The notes under the pieces: generated by a model
Told to the model about the DNA's origin: nothing
The model's input: the letters and a program-made list of their open reading frames with translations, nothing else
Databases searched by the model: none
Assembly (NCBI GenBank): GCA_043748015.1
Contig: JAYTOA010000107.1
Span: 1-14,308 of the forward strand
DNA length: 14,308 nt
Source of the DNA: JAIBBG01 sp043748015
GTDB lineage: Bacteria > Bacteroidota > Bacteroidia > Flavobacteriales_D > Sanyastnellaceae
Reading direction: 5' to 3'
Shown: one piece after another, positions 1-6,520 of the stretch
How the letters are laid out: every line of letters starts with the position of its first letter
Numbering within the stretch: the first letter of the stretch is position 1
Translations under genes and position numbers: made by a program

Positions 1-1565
1 ATATGGTAGATCCCGGGTTCTGTGTAGGAATAAATTGGCTGCAACCCTTGCGCGTCAATGATGCCATCGCTATTGAAATCCCAATTGTATTCCTGAACAG
101 GTTCAACAGCTGTGACAACGACATTTCCAACGTTTACATTTTGTTCCGTGCAAACGCTTATTGGATTTCCAAATGTTACAGTGGGTGCTTGAACAAGTAT
201 GTAACTGTTCATCAAAAGTTGATTGACACATCCGGTGGAATTTGTTGCAACGAGTTTAATATTAAAGCTTCCATATCCGTTGAAGGTATGCGTGAAATTC
301 GTTGACGTACTTACTTGCACGCCACCCACAGACCACGCATAGTTGATAGGCCCTATTCCAACCGATTCATTGGTGAATTGAACGGTGAACGGAAAGGAAC
401 ATGCTTGCAATGTATCTGCGGTGAATGCAACCGTAGTTCCATTTACAATGCTTATTGAATAGGCATTTTCGGAAACATCGCTACATCCGCTGCTATACGA
501 AACTGTGAGTTTCGGTTGAAAGATCCCCGGCGTGTTGTAGGTATAGCTGGCTGTCAGATTGTTTGAGTCTGTGATTCCATCACCATTGAAATCCCATTGC
601 ACCGAAGTGGGTGTTGGAGTAGTTGTGCTTGTAAATGTGATAGGAGTTCCGGTACAGCCTTGTGTTGCAGATACATTGTATGTCGCATTCGCTGTTCCAA
701 AAATGGTTAGAGGATGACAAACACTTCCTTCGCAACCTATAGAATCCATAACGTTGAGACAAACATCATATGTTCCAGTCGTGTTGTATGTGTGAGAAGT
801 TGCTGTTGTGCCGCTGACGATAGCGTTGTCACCATCTCCAAAATCCCAGGTTGATGTCAGTGATGATGTCCCCGTTGAACTATTCGTCATATTGATATTC
901 ACCGGTGCATTGCAATCGAGTTGGCTACTCAGTTGAAATTGTGCTGTAGGAAAATTATTCACCACGTGCATCAGTCCGGGTGCCGACACTGTGGCGAAGC
1001 AACCAAAAGAATTTGTCACTGTGAGAACCGGAGTGAATGTTCCCACTTGATTGTAGCAATGCGAAGGAAGTTGAATCGACGACGAATTTCCGTTTCCAAA
1101 ATCCCACGACCACTGATTAATATTTCCACTGCCGGGAAGGCTTGTGTCGGTGAAGTCTACACAAAGAGGAAAGCATCCCGCTGGATCATTTACAGTGAAA
1201 CTCGCTGTTGGTTTTGCATACACGCTCACATAATCAGCGATAGAAGTGGTTTGATTGCCGTTGATCGTAAGACTCACTCCATAGCTTCCGGGTTGGGAGA
1301 ATATCGCTACATATTGCGATGTGCTGGCTGTGAGCACGCTTCCCGATGGAGTTGTAATCTGCCATGCATAGCTGGTAATTGAACTCGCGGCCGGAGATGT
1401 AACTGAGATGATAACTCCCATTGGTGTACAACCCATGGTATTGTTCGCTTGAAAGACTTGAGCGCTCAAAATTCCGGCAGATAGCAGTAATACCGCAGTA
1501 AATGCAGTAATTCGCCAATGAATAAACCTCAGCGCGATAGAGGGTTTCGCAATGATTGGTGTCAC
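1..1565 (-). CDS. Secreted PKD-repeat protein, N-terminal part (runs off left edge)
   Basis: An uninterrupted reading frame of 521 codons runs from a GTG at 1565 to the left edge; the C-terminus lies outside the window. No ATG is available: an in-frame TAA lies about four codons upstream, and the first in-frame ATG (residue 44) falls after the signal peptide. The GTG start gives a basic N-region, a hydrophobic stretch (AFTAVLLLSAGIL, residues 21-33) and a likely cleavage after LSAQ at 36, so the product is exported. Repeated PKD-type modules follow, with hallmarks WSWDFGNG (152-159), STWDFGDG (238-245), VQWDFNGDG (322-330) and YNWDFNSDG (493-501), plus a degenerate one near 410 and probably one at 60-115; each ends in a G-x-[YF]-x-[VP]-x-L-x-[VA] strand. 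PKD arrays in Bacteroidota are usually extracellular adhesin or spacer modules, often with a C-terminal type IX secretion signal, which cannot be checked here. It is divergent from the DUF502 gene. Function beyond a surface or secreted role is unknown. Confidence 0.85.
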   Translation of the reverse strand, partial: MTPIIAKPSIALRFIHWRITAFTAVLLLSAGILSAQVFQANNTMGCTPMGVIISVTSPAASSITSYAWQITTPSGSVLTASTSQYVAIFSQPGSYGVSLTINGNQTTSIADYVSVYAKPTASFTVNDPAGCFPLCVDFTDTSLPGSGNINQWSWDFGNGNSSSIQLPSHCYNQVGTFTPVLTVTNSFGCFATVSAPGLMHVVNNFPTAQFQLSSQLDCNAPVNINMTNSSTGTSSLTSTWDFGDGDNAIVSGTTATSHTYNTTGTYDVCLNVMDSIGCEGSVCHPLTIFGTANATYNVSATQGCTGTPITFTSTTTPTPTSVQWDFNGDGITDSNNLTASYTYNTPGIFQPKLTVSYSSGCSDVSENAYSISIVNGTTVAFTADTLQACSFPFTVQFTNESVGIGPINYAWSVGGVQVSTSTNFTHTFNGYGSFNIKLVATNSTGCVNQLLMNSYILVQAPTVTFGNPISVCTEQNVNVGNVVVTAVEPVQEYNWDFNSDGIIDAQGLQPIYSYTEPGIYH

Positions 1566-1665
1566 TCGTACCGATTAATTGTGACCTTTATACACTATCG
1601 GGCTGGACAGGGTTACAGACTAAAGAAGGAGTGTGTACAAACGATGCTTGAACCAAAGGAGAAGA

Positions 1666-1698
1666 TTGTTTTCTGCACAACAACGGCACATAACTTTG
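1666..1698 (+). promoter_or_regulatory. Bacteroidota-type promoter for the DUF502 gene
   Basis: An exact TAnnTTTG -7 box (TAACTTTG) lies at 1691-1698, with a TTG -33 element at 1666-1668 and a 22-base spacer. The -7 box ends 19 bases before the ATG at 1718, which gives a very short leader. The motif is the known consensus for the Bacteroidota primary sigma factor; its use here is inferred from position. Confidence 0.6.
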
Positions 1699-1717
1699 GC
1701 GATTCAATTTTTATTAA

Positions 1718-2347
1718 ATGAAGAATCGTTATCTCAGAACTTTTTTTAGTTATATCCTCAACGGATTGGTGATCACACTACCTGTTTTCGGTACTTGTTA
1801 CATCATCTACAAGATTTTCAGTTGGCTTGATGGCATCGTTCCCCGAATCTGGTTTTCAGCCGAGGAACTTGAGCAGAAGAACATAGGATATACCGGCCTG
1901 GGAATTCTAGCGCTGCTTATAATGTTGTTCATCATGGGCTGGCTCGGTAGTGTTTTTATCAATGAAGGAATTAAAAGTTTTTTCGAGAGAATTCTTGCAA
2001 AAATTCCGGGCGTGAAGAATTTGTATCACACTATTTCGGACATACTCGGAGCTTTCGTTGGCAACAAAAAGAAATTCAACCAACCGGTTTTGGTAAAGGT
2101 GAGCGATCAGCTTGATCTAGAAATGATCGGATTTATTACGGATGAAAATCTTTCTGAGTTGGGCGACATTGTTGGTAAAGTGGCAGTGTATTTCCCTATG
2201 AGCTACAGTTTTGCAGGACACATGATGATTGTTCCAACGCGACACATCAAGAAGATTGATCGCAATGCTGTTGATGTAATGAAGTACGCTGTCAGCGGAG
2301 GAATCGTTGAACTCGAACACGAAGATGATAAACACAAGAACGTTTAA
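1718..2347 (+). CDS. DUF502 family integral membrane protein
   Basis: This 209-residue protein matches the DUF502 family in length and layout. It has a short basic N-terminus (MKNRYLRTF), a first transmembrane segment at about residues 10-33 (ILNGLVITLPVFGTCYIIYK), a second at about 57-80 (GLGILALLIMLFIMGWLGSV), then a soluble C-terminal domain. The family-typical segment ILAKIPGVKNLYHTISDI follows the second membrane span, and a conserved-looking YFPMSYSFAGHMMIVP block lies near residues 159-174. DUF502 proteins are inner-membrane proteins of unknown biochemical role, found in many bacteria and in plants. The ATG at 1718 sits 19 bases after a good -7 promoter box. Its 3' end overlaps the downstream EamA-type transporter gene, so the two are probably co-transcribed. 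The family call is confident; no function can be stated. Confidence 0.88.
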   Translation: MKNRYLRTFFSYILNGLVITLPVFGTCYIIYKIFSWLDGIVPRIWFSAEELEQKNIGYTGLGILALLIMLFIMGWLGSVFINEGIKSFFERILAKIPGVKNLYHTISDILGAFVGNKKKFNQPVLVKVSDQLDLEMIGFITDENLSELGDIVGKVAVYFPMSYSFAGHMMIVPTRHIKKIDRNAVDVMKYAVSGGIVELEHEDDKHKNV

Positions 2348-3218
2348 TCTTTTACTTCTTCAGTTCATCGTTTTCATCTGGGGATTTACAGGAATTCTGG
2401 GAAAAGAAATCACGCTTGATGCATTCGGAATTGTTTGGTGGCGCGTTTTGATTGCGACCGTTGTCATTTTTATTTTTTCATCTTTTTCGGGAAGAAAGGT
2501 GAAAGCAACAGGAATTGAAATTCTAAAATTTTCCGCAGTTGGATTTATCACAGCCGCTCATTGGGTGTGTTTTTTCTCCAGCATCAAAGCTTCCAACGTT
2601 TCAGTAGCACTGGTAGTTATTAGCACTATCGCATTCTTTGTTTCGCTCATTTCTCCATTCATCAGAAAGGAAAAATTCCACATGTATGAGATCATACTTG
2701 GAGTTCTCGTGATCATAGGTCTTTTGTTCATTTTCAGATTTGAAAGTGAATACACATTGGGCATTATCTTGTCACTTTGTGCATCCATTCTCGCGGCTGT
2801 TTTTTCTACTATTAATTCCGTTTTTATCACAAAGCACACAGCCACAAAAATTGCATTCTGGGAAATGCTCGCGGCACTTTTTGGAATGAGTGTTTTCATG
2901 TTGTTGAATGGAAATTTTTCTCCCGCAATGTTTGAGTTGAGTGGTAAGGACTTTAGTATGCTATTGATCCTTGGCGCTGTCTGTACAGCATTCGCATTTA
3001 TCACAGCGATTAATATCATGAAAGTGCTTTCCCCATTTACATGTGCATTGTCGGTAAACATGGAACCTGTTTACACGATTGCTTTTGCTTTGTATCTGTA
3101 CGGCTCTAGCGAATGGATGAGCCCCCAGTTTTATCTTGGCGCATTCATTATTATTTCAACCATGTTTATTGATATCTGGTTGAAGAAAAATGAAATGAAG
3201 CGGAGAACTGCGCATTGA
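2325..3218 (+). CDS. EamA/DMT-superfamily transporter (RhaT-like)
   Basis: A 297-residue, very hydrophobic protein with about ten predicted membrane spans in two homologous halves, as in EamA (DUF6) drug/metabolite transporters. The N-terminal half begins LLLLQFIVFIWGFTGILGK, and a [VI]WWRV motif follows the first span, typical of the family. The second half starts near ILAAVFSTINSVFI. A Glu-Pro motif in span nine (VNMEPVYTIAFALYLYG) is also typical. The substrate cannot be read from sequence; family members export or import amino acids and other small metabolites. I prefer the ATG at 2325 (MINTRTFNLL), which overlaps the DUF502 gene by 23 bases. A TTG at 2307 is an alternative that adds six residues and has GGAGGA four bases upstream. 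The gene ends 32 bases before a strong palindromic terminator. Confidence 0.85.
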   Translation: MINTRTFNLLLLQFIVFIWGFTGILGKEITLDAFGIVWWRVLIATVVIFIFSSFSGRKVKATGIEILKFSAVGFITAAHWVCFFSSIKASNVSVALVVISTIAFFVSLISPFIRKEKFHMYEIILGVLVIIGLLFIFRFESEYTLGIILSLCASILAAVFSTINSVFITKHTATKIAFWEMLAALFGMSVFMLLNGNFSPAMFELSGKDFSMLLILGAVCTAFAFITAINIMKVLSPFTCALSVNMEPVYTIAFALYLYGSSEWMSPQFYLGAFIIISTMFIDIWLKKNEMKRRTAH

Positions 3219-3250
3219 GCTTTTCGTTGCGTCAGTTTTCGCCACAACAA

Positions 3251-3272
3251 AAACGCCCCAATTGGGGCGTTT
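3251..3272. terminator. Perfect palindromic terminator between convergent genes
   Basis: A perfect 22-base palindrome has arms AAACGCCCC (3251-3259) and GGGGCGTTT (3264-3272) around an AATT centre. GC-rich stem cores flanked by A on the left and T on the right give an intrinsic terminator that can work in both directions. It lies between the 3' end of the plus-strand transporter gene (3218) and the 3' end of the minus-strand small gene (3338), the expected site for a shared terminator. Confidence 0.85.
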
Positions 3273-3337
3273 CTTTAACCTTCACCTATCAAGCATGCGG
3301 CTGTTGTAATGGTTAGTGCAAGTGACCGATGCGCTTT

Positions 3338-3484
3338 TTAGCTTTCAGCAGACAGTTGTATCATTTGCATTTTGATGTCATTCAAATTGACAAGTTTTGC
3401 CAGATATGCATTGATGTTACCATGTTGCATATTCTCGATGGCTTGTTGCTTCATTGCGAAGTATTTGTTTTTTAATTCGTTCAT
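3338..3484 (-). CDS. Small hypothetical protein, 48 residues
   Basis: The frame encodes a 48-residue charged, helix-prone protein starting MNELKNKYFAMKQQAIENM and ending LNDIKMQMIQLSAES, with no signal peptide, membrane span or cysteine. An upstream in-frame ATG at 3547 would add 21 residues (MVVENSLSTQRLF...). I prefer 3484 because the MNEL start opens directly into the amphipathic helix and the extra residues look unrelated. It lies on the same strand downstream of nadD (137-base gap) and its 3' end faces the bidirectional terminator at 3251-3272, which supports it being a transcribed gene. The pattern K-Y-F-A-x-K-x-x-A-x-x-x-M-x-x-G-x-x-x-A-Y looks like the short helical proteins scattered through Bacteroidota genomes, but I do not recognise a named family and assign no function. 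Confidence 0.55.
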   Translation of the reverse strand: MNELKNKYFAMKQQAIENMQHGNINAYLAKLVNLNDIKMQMIQLSAES

Positions 3485-3620
3485 CGTCTTATGTTTTTGA
3501 AGTTGATAAAAAAGTCGTTGTGTTGAAAGGCTATTTTCAACCACCATGCCAAAACTTTAAAATACAATTGAAACCCGCGAGTAGCAGTGGTTTTGGAACG
3601 ATCAGGAAGAAGGAAATAAA

Positions 3621-4211
3621 TTATATTTTAGTGTACAAATGATTCTTTGAAATGAAATCAAGAATCTTTGTTGGCACCAAACCTTGATTGCTCTTGCCGA
3701 GCGAAATATTCTCGCGAATTTGTGTTGAAGAAATTTTAATGCGCGGCGCATCAATAATATGCGCATCATATTTTTCCCAATCGATGTAATGGCCTTCAAT
3801 TGAATGCTGTTGGCGCGGAAAAAAGCGGATGGTGTAGTTTTCGAGAATCCACAAATAATCTTTCCAGAGATGAAAAGTGTGCTTGTTGTCTTCACCAAGA
3901 AGAATGGTGAATTGATCATTGGGATACGCAGCAGACAATGAGCGCAATGTGTTGCAGGTATAAGATGGTTTGGGAAGCAGAAACTCGAAATCGGAGGCCT
4001 TGATATTGGGCTTATCTGCGATGGCTAAGGCCACCATTTTCAGTCGGTCTGTCTCAGGCGCTAGTTCAGAATTTGATTTGAATGGACTGTGCGGACTAAC
4101 TACCAACCAGACTTCATTCAGATGTGTTTTCGTTGCAAAAAATTCTGCAACCGCAAGATGCCCATTGTGTATTGGATTGAAGGAGCCGAAATAAAGGCCT
4201 ATGTTTTTCAC
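3621..4211 (-). CDS. nadD: Nicotinate-nucleotide adenylyltransferase
   Basis: NadD adenylates nicotinate mononucleotide with ATP to give deamido-NAD, a cytosolic step of NAD synthesis. The 196-residue length fits. The nucleotidyltransferase signature GSFNPIHNGH is at residues 9-18, including the (H/T)xGH catalytic motif, and the C-terminal ISSTQIRE (about 160-167) is the SSTxIR phosphate-binding motif. Between them lie the expected VVSPHSPFK substrate loop and the ILLGEDNKHTFHLWKDY block. The start codon is GTG at 4211. It overlaps the gmk TGA stop as GTGA (4208-4211), so translation is probably coupled to gmk. The gmk-nadD order is common in Bacteroidota. Identification is secure from motifs and context. 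Confidence 0.95.
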   Translation of the reverse strand: MKNIGLYFGSFNPIHNGHLAVAEFFATKTHLNEVWLVVSPHSPFKSNSELAPETDRLKMVALAIADKPNIKASDFEFLLPKPSYTCNTLRSLSAAYPNDQFTILLGEDNKHTFHLWKDYLWILENYTIRFFPRQQHSIEGHYIDWEKYDAHIIDAPRIKISSTQIRENISLGKSNQGLVPTKILDFISKNHLYTKI

Positions 4212-4780
4212 TTTCTCAGATATTCACGCACCTTGGTTTCAGCTTGAATGAAAGCGTCTTCAAGGAGATCGTTTACGATGACAACGTCGAATTGTGATTC
4301 GAATGAAAGTTCGTGTTGCGCCTTTTCGATGCGCATAGCAATTTTTTCAGCGGTTTCTGTACTTCGATTTCTAAGTCGGAATCGAAGGGATTCAATGCTC
4401 GGAGGTTTTACAAAAACAGCAATGGCGCGATCACCGAATTTTTTCTTGAGATTGAGCCCACCCTGAACATCTACATCGAAAATGACATTGCCACCTAGAG
4501 CCCAAATTTTTTCTACCTCAGCGTTTAGCGTGCCATAATACTGACCTTCATATACCTCTTCCCACTCAACAAATTCACCTTGCTGCGCGCGTTCTAGAAA
4601 GTTCGGTATCGTGATAAAGTGATAGTCTTTTCCGTCTATCTCGTGCTCTCGCTTATGTCTTGTCGTGGCAGAAATAGAAAAAGACAAGCGCAAATCTGCC
4701 ACCGTCAAAAGATGATGCACGATAGTAGTTTTTCCTGCTCCGCTTGGTGCGGAGAATATGATGGCCTTGCCCTGGTTCAT
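4208..4780 (-). CDS. gmk: Guanylate kinase
   Basis: Gmk phosphorylates GMP to GDP with ATP in the cytosol. This 190-residue protein has the P-loop SAPSGAGKTT at residues 10-19, the GMP-binding segment SATTRHKREHEIDGKDYHFI (about 37-56, with its arginines and the DGxDY motif), the FVEWEEVYEGQYYGT block typical of guanylate kinases, and a lid with RLRNRSTE. Length and motif order match the family, and no key residue appears to be missing. The ATG at 4780 is preceded by 58 bases of spacer after the stop of an exported-protein gene. I saw no clear terminator or -7 promoter box in that spacer, so gmk may depend on read-through from upstream. Its stop overlaps the nadD start by four bases. Confidence 0.96.
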   Translation of the reverse strand: MNQGKAIIFSAPSGAGKTTIVHHLLTVADLRLSFSISATTRHKREHEIDGKDYHFITIPNFLERAQQGEFVEWEEVYEGQYYGTLNAEVEKIWALGGNVIFDVDVQGGLNLKKKFGDRAIAVFVKPPSIESLRFRLRNRSTETAEKIAMRIEKAQHELSFESQFDVVIVNDLLEDAFIQAETKVREYLRK

Positions 4781-4838
4781 TCAGCCGCAAATATCTACAA
4801 AAGATGGCTCTTTAATTCGATGATGCCCTAACTGAATT

Positions 4839-5882
4839 TTATGGTAATCGTGAAGGAGCTTTGTTGGTTTCTTTTTCTGCACGTTTATTCTCTTTGATTT
4901 TCTCGCTCGTACCAAAGGCAAGATTGAATCCAATCTTCAGATATCCGTTTCCTTCCTTTTGGATGCCGGTAAATCGACCTAGCTCTATGTCATATGAAAT
5001 GGCTCCAACAAAGGGTAATGATCTTGCGCCAATTGCAAAGCCCATTTTCACCTTTGGTGTAGTAGCATCAATAGAATATTGTTTATAGTACATTATATTA
5101 TCTTGACCATCGTATGCATAAGCCCCGTAAACATCGTCAAGTTTATTCTTCAACGACAAAACAAGATCAGCATACAAATAATCAAATCCGCTATTTGTCC
5201 TATAGCCATAATCAATAGCATTAACATGAAGGTTTGTCTGGATTGCCCTGCATAATCCAATTCTAAGATTGGTGTATTGAATCATTGTGGACTTATTTTG
5301 ATAGTCCATGAGGAACTCACTACCGTTTTGAGAAATTCCAGTTAGTGGTGTATCATCAATTCCGAACCAACTAATTCCTTTTGTCCAACCAAGTCGGGCC
5401 CCATATCTCGTTAGCGATTCACCGGCAACGTATGTGACCTTTGTAACTGTTACATTACCACGTTGAGATGACTTCAACTTAATTGTAAGATCCTTTGTTT
5501 CAAGAATTTCCTTGAAGAAAAAACTTCCTTCGAGAGAAAATGAATTCGCACGGGTATTTTCAAACTGAGAAGCGGCACTTAAGGTGCTGTTACTGTTTTC
5601 TTGAATATCAGGTGCCAGTCGATCAAACAAGGACTTTGAATAATCTGCTTTCAGGTAGAATTTATCGCCAATCTGAGAGTGTAATCCGATGTTGAGATCA
5701 TAAATGGACATATTGTATCCATTGAGATTGATATCCCAAATGGGTATGGTCAACTTAACAAAGTTGATACCGGTAGCTTTGTCTTTCAGCTTCTCGATTT
5801 TCACAATCTCTTCTGATTGTGCAAGAGTTCCGCCAACGCTCATTATCCAAATGAGTGCAGTCGTCGTGATGATTTTTCTCAT
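4839..5882 (-). CDS. Exported beta-rich protein, probably outer-membrane or periplasmic, unknown family
   Basis: This 347-residue protein has a clear signal peptide (RK at residues 2-3, hydrophobic TTALIWIMSVGG, cleavage likely after LAQ at 22). The mature part is rich in alternating polar/hydrophobic strands with many Tyr, Phe and Gly, for example YDLNIGLHSQIGDKFYLKAD, NSFSLEGSFFF, YTNLRIGLCRAIQTNLHVN and GYLKIGFNLAFG. That pattern is typical of outer-membrane beta-barrels. After the last such strand (about 314-324) comes a short, highly charged tail (SEKIKENKRAEKETNK) instead of the usual terminal aromatic residue, so a classic barrel C-terminus is absent. I recognise no named family. The gene starts 12 bases after the stop of a Cys-rich lipoprotein gene, so the two almost certainly form one unit. 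Together they separate yicC from gmk. Confidence 0.82.
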   Translation of the reverse strand: MRKIITTTALIWIMSVGGTLAQSEEIVKIEKLKDKATGINFVKLTIPIWDINLNGYNMSIYDLNIGLHSQIGDKFYLKADYSKSLFDRLAPDIQENSNSTLSAASQFENTRANSFSLEGSFFFKEILETKDLTIKLKSSQRGNVTVTKVTYVAGESLTRYGARLGWTKGISWFGIDDTPLTGISQNGSEFLMDYQNKSTMIQYTNLRIGLCRAIQTNLHVNAIDYGYRTNSGFDYLYADLVLSLKNKLDDVYGAYAYDGQDNIMYYKQYSIDATTPKVKMGFAIGARSLPFVGAISYDIELGRFTGIQKEGNGYLKIGFNLAFGTSEKIKENKRAEKETNKAPSRLP

Positions 5883-5894
5883 AAATATTAATGA

Positions 5895-6476
5895 TTAGTT
5901 GCAGGTTAATTTTCCAGTGAGGGTATAAGAAACATTGGAGAATCCTTCGGTACCTGAAACCGTGATACTACATAGTTCTACATTTAGTTGATCACCAATT
6001 CGATTTACATAAATTACACCGGTGCCAATGCCGTAGTGGTTCCAGTTGTTCGAAAAATAATTTACGCCAACCTCATTGAAGAATGCTTGTCCTGTAGCGA
6101 CGTCGAAAATGCCGCTCCAAGTAGAGTTCTGTGGAAAAGTTATCTCTACATAGTTTGCCCCCGATACTCCCTTAATGACATAGTAGTCGTTAGAATTTAA
6201 AAAACAGGTGGAAGTCATATTAAGCGTGGCTGAATTCGCAACCATGACATTATTTGAAGTGACGCAAGGCGCATCGAACGTGTTACACGCAAGGCACGAA
6301 CCGCCGCAATCAAATCCAGTTTCATCTTCATCCATAACATGGTTGAAACAATGCAATGGGGAATCCTGTAGGATGTTACCATCTCCAAGGTTTCTAGCTT
6401 CTTCTTTTCGACAGCTATTCATGAATGACGCCACTAGCAATAGCAATGTCATCATCAATACAAGTGATTTTTTCAT
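5895..6476 (-). CDS. Lipoprotein with N-terminal DCGG Cys motif
   Basis: The 193-residue product begins MKKSLVLMMTLLLLVASF and reaches a lipobox-like MNSC with Cys at 22, so it is probably a lipoprotein; RKEE follows the acylated Cys. Residues 43-64 hold a compact motif with C43, N45, D49, E52, D56, C57, G58, G59, C61 and C64 (ETGFDCGGSCLAC). The C-N-x-x-x-D-x-x-E-T-x-x-D-C-G-G-x-C-x-x-C pattern recurs in secreted Bacteroidota and other bacterial proteins; it probably forms two disulfides and may bind a cation, which is inferred. The remainder (about 75-193) is a beta-rich domain ending LTGKLTCN, with further Cys at 71, 91, 169 and 192. A near-consensus promoter box lies 20 bases upstream. 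It is followed 12 bases later by the exported-protein gene. Specific function is unknown. Confidence 0.85.
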   Translation of the reverse strand: MKKSLVLMMTLLLLVASFMNSCRKEEARNLGDGNILQDSPLHCFNHVMDEDETGFDCGGSCLACNTFDAPCVTSNNVMVANSATLNMTSTCFLNSNDYYVIKGVSGANYVEITFPQNSTWSGIFDVATGQAFFNEVGVNYFSNNWNHYGIGTGVIYVNRIGDQLNVELCSITVSGTEGFSNVSYTLTGKLTCN

Positions 6477-6496
6477 TGTGGAGTTTGTTGTAAATA

Positions 6497-6504
6497 TAAA
6501 TGTA
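6497..6504 (-). promoter_or_regulatory. Candidate -7 box for the lipoprotein/exported-protein pair
   Basis: On the minus strand this reads TACATTTA, matching five of the six fixed bases of TAnnTTTG. It lies 20 bases before the lipoprotein ATG at 6476, inside the 44-base gap after yicC. I see no TTG at -33 distance, so this is a weak call supported mainly by placement. Confidence 0.35.
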
Positions 6505-6520
6505 GTGGGGAAATTCGGCG

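Noticed and set aside
921..1382. A 153-codon plus-strand open frame and other plus-strand frames opposite the PKD gene
   Set aside because: The encoded sequences are Cys/His/Arg-rich with no domain logic, while the minus-strand frame shows a signal peptide and repeated PKD signatures over 521 codons.
1234..1518. Minus-strand ATG-initiated frame of 94 codons near the start of the PKD gene
   Set aside because: It is out of frame with the PKD repeats and stops after 94 codons; the real frame begins at GTG 1565.
2307..2324. TTG start for the EamA transporter with GGAGGA upstream
   Set aside because: The ATG at 2325 gives a normal N-terminus just before the first membrane span, and Shine-Dalgarno use is weak in this phylum; kept only as an alternative.
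2558..3061. A 167-codon minus-strand frame inside the transporter gene
   Set aside because: It lies antisense to a clear ten-span EamA protein and encodes no recognisable domain.
4839..6476. Idea that the surface-protein insert is a mobile element or recently transferred island
   Set aside because: No integrase, transposase, terminal repeats or attachment-site-like duplications are visible, and sampled lines show GC near 40-42%, like the surroundings.
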